64,000 nt of DNA from Chloroflexota bacterium (GTDB taxonomy: Bacteria; Chloroflexota; Anaerolineae; UBA4142). The translations under genes and the position numbers were made by a program. The number at the start of each line of letters is the position of its first letter. Positions within the stretch are counted from its first letter, which is position 1. Below the pieces are notes generated by a model. That model was not told where the DNA came from and made no database searches. It was given only the letters and a program-made list of their open reading frames with translations. Of the stretch, positions 59,838 through 64,000 are shown in pieces. The stretch is taken from contig JACRMI010000012.1 in NCBI GenBank assembly GCA_016215025.1, positions 88,382-152,381 of the forward strand. The letters are read 5' to 3'.

Positions 59838-60836
59838 TTAACTTCCCTGCAATCCACTGGCGATCAAGGAAACCACGTTTCCTTCGACTGCTTCCTTCGC
59901 GACCCGAATCGCGTTCTTGACCGCATTCGCATTCGAACTGCCGTGCCCAATAATGATCACACCATCGACGCCGAGCAGAATGCCTCCACCAATTTCGGAC
60001 GGATCGAGCCGAACTTTGAGCGCATCGAATGCACCTTTGGACAAGGCCGCGCCGACGACGGCAATCGGACGTTTCTTGATTTCTTCTTTGATGAAACCGA
60101 TGAGCGTTTTTGCCAGCGATTCACTCAACTTGATCGCTACATTACCGACGTAACCGTCGCATACGATTACATCCATCGTGCCTTTAGGAATATCGCGCCC
60201 TTCGGCATTGCCGACAAAATTGATCTTGGGATTTGCTCTTATCATGGCGTACGCATCGCGCACGACCAGCGGTCCTTTGCCTTCTTCTTCGCCGTTCGAC
60301 AAGAGACCCACGCGCGGTTTCGGAATGCGCATACATTTTTCCGCATAGATCGATCCCATCAGCGCGAATTGATACAGGTATTCGGGTTTGACATCGGCGT
60401 TCGCGCCAATGTCGAGCAGGAGAGTGCGACCAGTTGGATTTGGAAGCGCGGCGGTTAGGGCGGGGCGTTTAATGCCTTTGATTCGACCCAGGGCGCATGG
60501 TCCGACAATTGCGGCGGCCATGGCTGCGCCGGTATTCCCGGCGGTGACAAAGGCATCGGCTTGCTTTTGCTTGACAAGCTGCATCCCTACGTTCATCGAT
60601 GCATCCTTTTTCTCTTTGACTGCTTCGACGTGTTCCGTCATGCCGATGGCGGATGCAGCATGAACGATGGGCAGATTCAAGCCATCGATTTTGTGCTTGG
60701 CGAGTTCGGTTTTTATTTTTGCTTCGTCGCCGACGAGAATTACCGTGACGCCGTACGCGCGCGCAGCCAAAACTGCGCCTTCGACGTCGGGCACGGGATT
60801 CTGGTCACTGCCCATTGCATCAAGAACAATTTTCAT
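59838..60836 (-). CDS. plsX: Phosphate acyltransferase PlsX
   Basis: The 332-residue protein starts MKIVLDAMGSDQNPVPDVEG. It has the PlsX features KKDASMNVGMQLVKQKQADA, FVTAGNTGAAMAAAI, GLLSNGEEEGKG and VDVIVCDGYVGNVAIKL-like MDVIVCDGYVGN. It makes acyl-phosphate from acyl-ACP for membrane lipid synthesis. GGAG lies four bases before the ATG. Grouping with fabF fits lipid synthesis. Confidence 0.95.
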   Translation of the reverse strand: MKIVLDAMGSDQNPVPDVEGAVLAARAYGVTVILVGDEAKIKTELAKHKIDGLNLPIVHAASAIGMTEHVEAVKEKKDASMNVGMQLVKQKQADAFVTAGNTGAAMAAAIVGPCALGRIKGIKRPALTAALPNPTGRTLLLDIGANADVKPEYLYQFALMGSIYAEKCMRIPKPRVGLLSNGEEEGKGPLVVRDAYAMIRANPKINFVGNAEGRDIPKGTMDVIVCDGYVGNVAIKLSESLAKTLIGFIKEEIKKRPIAVVGAALSKGAFDALKVRLDPSEIGGGILLGVDGVIIIGHGSSNANAVKNAIRVAKEAVEGNVVSLIASGLQGS

Positions 60837-60942
60837 TGGACTCCATTGTCGTTGCGCTGACAACAACGAGTTGTCGTCATCTGGAATATTTACTCATTTA
60901 CTCGCTCGGCTATTTTACCCGACTTGTTCCCTTTTTGCAATA

Positions 60943-60971
60943 TTTTCATTTTCGCCGACTTGTGCTAGAAT
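60943..60971 (+). promoter_or_regulatory. Extended -10 promoter for rplI
   Basis: TTTTCA (60943-60948) and TAGAAT (60966-60971) are 17 bases apart, and TG at 60963-60964 gives an extended -10 (TGCTAGAAT). Transcription would start near 60978, about 27 bases before the rplI ATG. Confidence 0.5.
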
Positions 60972-61004
60972 AAATTTCAAACAAACACATTGGGAGATGA
61001 ATCG

Positions 61005-61457
61005 ATGGAAGTTTTGTTCCTCAAGAACGTCCCCGGAGTTGGAAGCGCGGGTCAAATCAAAAAAGTGGCGGACGGCTATGCGCGCAATTTTCTCTTTCCG
61101 CAAAAACTAGCGGTCGCGGCTACATCTGGCGCCGTCAAGCAAGCGGAATCGATCAAGGATGCCGCTGTTCGGCGTGAAGCAAAGACATTGGCAGAGGCGC
61201 AAGCACTCGCCAATCAGATCAATCAGGTGACTTTGACCTTTGCCGCCAAAGCCGGTGAAGGTGATAAATTATTTGGTTCGATTACGTCGAACGATATTGC
61301 GGAAAAATTGGCTAGCGAACGCCACATCAACGTCGACAAGCGCAAAATCGAACTGAACAATCCAATTAAAGAACTCGGCACCCGTTCAGTCCCGATCAAG
61401 ATTCATTCAGACGTTACTGCTCAAGTTACTGTCGTGGTGGAACGCGAGCCTGCCTGA
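61005..61457 (+). CDS. rplI: Ribosomal protein bL9
   Basis: From ATG at 61005 the product has 150 residues of normal bL9 form. The N-terminal domain reads [20 protein letters not shown] and [20 protein letters not shown] long central helix and a C-terminal domain with [14 protein letters not shown] and [12 protein letters not shown] follow. bL9 binds 23S rRNA at the base of the L1 stalk. The GGGAG ribosome site lies upstream. Confidence 0.95.
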   Translation: MEVLFLKNVPGVGSAGQIKKVADGYARNFLFPQKLAVAATSGAVKQAESIKDAAVRREAKTLAEAQALANQINQVTLTFAAKAGEGDKLFGSITSNDIAEKLASERHINVDKRKIELNNPIKELGTRSVPIKIHSDVTAQVTVVVEREPA

Positions 61458-61467
61458 TCGGATAGTT

Positions 61468-61821
61468 ATGAACCAAAACGCACTGTATCAAGCGATGATT
61501 CGTCAAATCGTCGCACAAACCCGCTGTGGGGTCTGTGGACATCATTTCAGCCGGAGTGATGTCCAAGTTATTGGTCGGCGTGAAAATATGGTGGCGATGA
61601 GCGTGTCCTGTCGCGAATGTCGAACAAAAGCGTTGATGCTGGCGGTAATCAACAACGGTACAACGCATCCCCTTTATACCGATCTCGATCCGACGGAATG
61701 GGACCGCTTCAAGTCACGTCCCCCGATTTCTATCGATGACGTCGTCCAGTTTTATGCTTATATGTCCAAATATGACGGCGACTTTTCCGAAATAATGGAT
61801 GAGCCGCTGGAAGATGAATGA
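61468..61821 (+). CDS. Zinc-ribbon protein of unknown function
   Basis: The 117-residue protein has two CXXC pairs at 20-23 (TRCGVCGHHF) and 48-51 (VSCRECRTKA), the layout of a zinc ribbon. An acidic C-terminal half (DLDPTEWDRFKSRPPISIDD) follows. I do not recognise the family. It lies ten bases after rplI on the same strand and ends just before a strong terminator, so it is co-transcribed with rplI. Confidence 0.75.
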   Translation: MNQNALYQAMIRQIVAQTRCGVCGHHFSRSDVQVIGRRENMVAMSVSCRECRTKALMLAVINNGTTHPLYTDLDPTEWDRFKSRPPISIDDVVQFYAYMSKYDGDFSEIMDEPLEDE

Positions 61822-61823
61822 CC

Positions 61824-61880
61824 AAACCTGACAGGTGGCGCCTCCGAAGGAGGCGAGGAAACCTGTCAGGTTTTTTTGTT
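61824..61880 (+). terminator. Composite terminator after the zinc-ribbon gene
   Basis: AAACCTGACAGGT (61824-61836) pairs exactly with 61861-61873 around an inner hairpin CGCCTCC/GGAGGCG with loop GAA. TTTTTTT follows. It has the same design as the terminator after guaB. Confidence 0.85.
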
Positions 61881-61930
61881 GTAACCTCTTGCCAATTTGT
61901 GCATCTAAACTAAAGGTAATTTACGATGTT

Positions 61931-61959
61931 TTGACAACCCGTTGTCCTGTTATTATAAT
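61931..61959 (+). promoter_or_regulatory. Perfect-consensus sigma-70 promoter of trxA
   Basis: TTGACA at 61931-61936 and TATAAT at 61954-61959 are exactly 17 bases apart, a full consensus match. Transcription would start near 61966, about 23 bases before the trxA ATG, leaving room only for the GAGGAGG ribosome site. Confidence 0.85.
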
Positions 61960-61988
61960 CTGGACATTATTTGAATGAGGAGGTTTCA

Positions 61989-62336
61989 ATGAGCGCAACA
62001 GTAGGTCTTAACAATCCTGTCCACATTACCGATCAAGATTTTAAGAGTGTTGTCTTGGATTCGCAAACACCTGTGTTGGTCGATTTTTGGGCAACCTGGT
62101 GCGGACCTTGTCGTATGATTGCTCCCTTTGTCGAAGAAATCGCGCGCGATTACGCAGGTCGAGCCGTGGTCGCTAAGATGGATACCGATGCTAATCCGAT
62201 GACGCCAATGCAATTCGGCATCATGGGCATTCCGACATTGATCATCTTCAAAGGCGGTCGCGAAGTTGACCGAATAGTGGGCGCAGTTCCCAAAGCAATG
62301 ATTTCTAAGAAATTGGATGCCGTTTTGGCAAAATAA
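61989..62336 (+). CDS. trxA: Thioredoxin
   Basis: From ATG at 61989, with GAGGAGG five bases upstream, the product has 115 residues. It has the canonical [20 protein letters not shown] with Cys38 and Cys41, the cis-Pro segment [15 protein letters not shown] and the C-terminal helix. It is a general disulfide reductase of the cytoplasm. A perfect consensus promoter implies strong constitutive expression. The following genes encode a DUF302 protein, an FmdB protein and a probable seleno-redoxin, so the region is rich in thiol functions. Confidence 0.96.
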   Translation: MSATVGLNNPVHITDQDFKSVVLDSQTPVLVDFWATWCGPCRMIAPFVEEIARDYAGRAVVAKMDTDANPMTPMQFGIMGIPTLIIFKGGREVDRIVGAVPKAMISKKLDAVLAK

Positions 62337-62346
62337 CGTAAGGTAA

Positions 62347-62736
62347 ATGATGATGGATTTTGCTTACACGATAACCACCAATAAATCATTTGCCGATGCT
62401 GAACGAGATGTGCAGAACGCGGTTGCCGCAAAAGGTTTCCGCGTTCTCCATGTCCACGACGTTCAAGCGACCTTTACCGAAAAAGGTATTCAGCGCGATC
62501 CGTACAAGATCATCGAAGTTTGCAATGTCAAGTATGCCAATCAAGCCTTAAGGGCAGACCCGTTGATCGGATTGATGATGCCGTGCAAGATCAACGTCTT
62601 TGTCGAAAACGGCAAAACCCAAGTCTCATTACTCAAACCATCTATCTTGGCGACGTTTTTCCCGCAAGCCGCACTCGATGCCATGGCGACAGAGATCGAA
62701 ACGATTCTGGCCGCCGTTGTGGACGTAGCGAAATAG
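62347..62736 (+). CDS. DUF302 family protein
   Basis: The product has up to 129 residues; three ATG codons occur in a row (62347, 62350, 62353) after AAGG. It matches DUF302: FAYTITTNKSFADAERDVQN, then EVCNVKYANQALRADPLIGL with MMPCKINVFVENG, and a C-terminal helix. The family is often found with thioredoxin or metal-related genes, but its function is unknown. Two cysteines (in EVCN and MPCK) are conserved in many members. It is ten bases after trxA, so it is in the same operon. Confidence 0.85.
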   Translation: MMMDFAYTITTNKSFADAERDVQNAVAAKGFRVLHVHDVQATFTEKGIQRDPYKIIEVCNVKYANQALRADPLIGLMMPCKINVFVENGKTQVSLLKPSILATFFPQAALDAMATEIETILAAVVDVAK

Positions 62737-62753
62737 ACTCGGAGAACTGATCG

Positions 62754-62960
62754 ATGCCCATTTACGCGTATTACTGTGAAGATTGTAAAGAGCCATTTGA
62801 ATTGTTTGTGCGTTCGATGACGACGAAGGTCGATGCTGCTTGCCCAACATGCGGCGGCACGCACGTTGAAAAAGAAGTGACTGCACCAAGCGCACTCGGC
62901 GGGAACAGCGACGGCTTTTCGCTCGGATCATCAGCATCATCGTGCGCGCCAAGCGGCTGA
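62754..62960 (+). CDS. FmdB-like zinc-ribbon protein
   Basis: The 68-residue protein is the typical FmdB/CxxC_CxxC_SSSS family type. It begins MPIYAYYCEDCKEPFELFV, has a second pair in AACPTCGGTHVEKEV and ends in a low-complexity Ser/Gly tail. These proteins bind zinc and are proposed regulators, though no direct role is established. It is the last gene of the trxA operon before a self-complementary spacer. Confidence 0.87.
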   Translation: MPIYAYYCEDCKEPFELFVRSMTTKVDAACPTCGGTHVEKEVTAPSALGGNSDGFSLGSSASSCAPSG

Positions 62961-63011
62961 GGATTGCCGCGTCGGTAACCCGTGCGGTTACCCAGGTAAT
63001 TTATGAATTCT

Positions 63012-63118
63012 GATTTAGGATTTAGGATTTCTTGCCCTTGCATATTTCACATGAAGCATAAGGCACGATCCTGTGGATTTGAATGAAATCGTAAATCATA
63101 AATCGAAAATCCTAAATT
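63012..63118. repeat. GATTTAGGATTT / AAATCCTAAAT self-complementary spacer
   Basis: GATTTAGGATTTAGGATTTC on the left is matched by GAAATCGTAAATC and AAAATCCTAAATT on the right, up to the GGAGGAG ribosome site of the next gene. The same words appear in the spacer at 43570-43606. Confidence 0.55.
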
Positions 63119-63127
63119 GGAGGAGCG

Positions 63128-63835
63128 ATGCCTTTATTACGAGATGCGGATCGACAAGGCTTGCGGCAGCAGCTTGAAAAGCTGACCACGCCCGTCAAGC
63201 TTGTCTTTTTTACTCAAGCACTCGATTGTGAATATTGTGGATTGACCAAGCAAGTTTTGGAAGAGATCACATCGCTGACCGACAAGGTTCAGCTTCAAGA
63301 ATATAATTTCCAAGTCGACAAACAAGCGGTCTTCGATTACAAAATCGCGCGTGTGCCAGCGATTGCGGTTGTACGCATGGAATCGCCCAAGCTGTTGATC
63401 ACTGGAAGCGAAAAGCCGGTCGAACGCGACTATGGCATCCGTTATTACGGTGTCCCGGCAGGCTTTGAATTTGCTGCGCTCATCAGCGACATTATGGATG
63501 TGTCGTCAGGCGATTCCGGGTTGAGCGCGCAAACAAAATCTATACTCAAGCAGTTGCAGGAGCCATTACATCTTCAGGTGTTTTCGACCCCGACCTGACC
63601 CCATTGCCCAACAGCGGTCAGGTTGGCCCACAAAATGGCAATGGAAAGTGATCTCGTTACGGCAGACATGGTCGAAGCATCGGAATATCCGGAGCTGGCA
63701 GATAGTTATCAGGTGTATGGCGTGCCACTCACCGTTGCGAACGACAAGGTGCGCGTTGAAGGCGGAATGCCCGAGCCGATGTTCGTCGCACAAATCTTTC
63801 AAGGTCTCGGCCTCAGTCCGCAAGCGCAGAAATAA
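63128..63835 (+). CDS. Two-domain glutaredoxin-like redoxin with probable selenocysteine (UXXC)
   Basis: The frame from 63128 reaches a TGA at 63596-63598 and continues to TAA at 63835, giving 235 residues if the TGA is read as selenocysteine. Domain 1 has FFTQALDCEYCGLTKQVLEE with Cys34 and Cys37. Domain 2 reads LHLQVFSTPT-TGA-PHCPTA, so UGA occupies the place of the first cysteine of CPHC in the archaeal PDO-like family, with Cys160 as the resolving cysteine. Strong homology continues on both sides (VRLAHKMAMESDLVTADMVE, QVYGVPLT). AGGAG precedes the ATG. Standard annotation would split this into a truncated gene and a fragment. It is probably a thiol-disulfide reductase. Confidence 0.85.
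63596..63626 (+). promoter_or_regulatory. Candidate bacterial SECIS element
   Basis: Directly after the UGA (63596-63598), CCAAC (63608-63612) can pair with GTTGG (63622-63626) around the loop AGCGGTCAG. The loop contains GGTC starting 18 bases after the UGA. As I recall, the E. coli fdhF element presents GGUC at nearly the same distance. This is the arrangement read by SelB. Confidence 0.6.
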
Positions 63836-63871
63836 TCGCCCACTATTAGGGTTGTCATTCTTGAGGTACTT

Positions 63872-64000
63872 TCACTTTACAAATTCAAGCCCCAATACAG
63901 GGCAAGGTAAGCGTTGACCGCGAGCCAGCATACGATTCAGCCAATTCCAACCCAGGCGAAAATAACTGAGGGTGCGACGCGCTGTGCGATCAACCCAGTG
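63872..64000 (-). CDS. C-terminal fragment, possible transposase (partial)
   Basis: On the minus strand an open frame enters from the right edge and stops at 63872. Its 42 residues include TARRTLSYFRLGWNWLNRML and LARGQRLP. The SYFRLGWNW stretch is reminiscent of the C-termini of IS4-like transposases, but too little is visible to be sure. The 3' side holds part of a GTCATTCTTGAG word like the dispersed repeats. Confidence 0.35.
   Translation of the reverse strand, partial: HWVDRTARRTLSYFRLGWNWLNRMLARGQRLPCPVLGLEFVK

Noticed and set aside
62958..62975. TGA at the end of the FmdB-like gene as a third possible selenocysteine codon
   Set aside because: Reading on adds only four residues before a TAA and extends no conserved motif.
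63851..63866. A further TGTCATTCTGAG-type element at the right edge
   Set aside because: Only an imperfect left word (GTCATTCTTGAG) is visible and no matching right end lies before the window ends.

Overview
Organism. The window is a bacterial chromosome segment of moderate G+C. The gene content and the spacer style suggest an anaerobic or facultative member of the Chloroflexota (Anaerolineae-like). Supporting signs are many Tat-exported Mo/W and Fe-S enzymes, lipoproteins with T/P-rich linkers, dispersed inverted repeats between genes, a bifunctional-nuclease (DUF151) protein and an IMPDH/PurA/PurB group. The assignment is inferred from style; there is no rRNA or tRNA gene to confirm it. I saw no CRISPR array and no complete insertion sequence.

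Layout. (1) 1-5520, minus strand: a MocA-like nucleotidyltransferase, a diheme cytochrome b, a Tat-exported four-cluster ferredoxin, then a set of exported or anchored proteins (TolB-like propeller, coiled coil, cupredoxin lipoprotein, orphan PTS EIIB-like protein, HMA-like lipoprotein). (2) 5672-6496: an inositol-monophosphatase-family enzyme. (3) 6561-11129, minus: a PaoABC-like Tat-exported molybdenum hydroxylase with its own small tatA, too short to appear in usual ORF lists. (4) 11479-14316, minus: a NarL-type response regulator and a GAF histidine kinase with their own promoter. (5) 14738-28021, minus: a long co-directional cluster with a Tat ferredoxin, a tungsten aldehyde:ferredoxin oxidoreductase (AOR), NuoE/HydC and NuoF/HydB homologues, and a fusion of a HoxU/NuoG-like N-terminus to NapH-like and NapG-like parts. 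It continues with two extracytoplasmic double-rhodanese lipoproteins, MoaA with an N-terminal receiver-like domain, a split YedE/YeeE transporter, a lipoprotein, a cysteine desulfurase and a DUF3343 Se/S-carrier-like protein. (6) 28473-31956, minus: a methyltransferase, a DUF151 protein and a Tat-exported thiamine-diphosphate enzyme. (7) 32328-38766, minus: a FecR-like membrane protein, two paralogous multiheme cytochromes with CXXCK motifs, and a NarX-like sensor kinase/regulator pair whose sensor has two c-heme motifs. (8) 39375-40130: a frameshifted kduD-like gene. (9) 40383-45668, plus: ABC permease, thioesterase, an Ogt-ECF sigma-Ogt trio, a DMT transporter and a geranylgeranyl-reductase-like flavoprotein. 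(10) 45724-49989: purA, purB and guaB. (11) 50045-60836, minus: cupin, AhpD-like, heme-GGDEF, lactate permease, two proteins sharing a C-terminal domain, thioesterase, NERD protein, FabF and PlsX. (12) 61005-63835, plus: rplI, a zinc-ribbon protein, trxA, a DUF302 protein, an FmdB-like protein and a two-domain glutaredoxin-like protein. A partial, possibly transposase, gene ends the window.

How it fits together. Sections 1-7 look like machinery for oxidising substrates outside the membrane with Mo/W enzymes and passing the electrons inward. The triple fusion at 20943-22910 could wire periplasmic Fe-S clusters to a cytoplasmic NADH module. The sulfur/selenium genes and MoaA beside it would supply cofactor parts. 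Two operons of Tat-exported enzymes share a conserved inverted repeat with NarL-like half sites.

Main discovery candidates. The last full gene (63128-63835) has an in-frame TGA exactly where the first cysteine of the second CXXC site should be, with a SECIS-like hairpin just downstream, so it is probably a selenoprotein. A second in-frame TGA interrupts a rhodanese domain at 20057, inside the cluster that carries the Se/S-handling genes. Four families of dispersed inverted repeats lie in spacers, at stop codons and even inside ogt.
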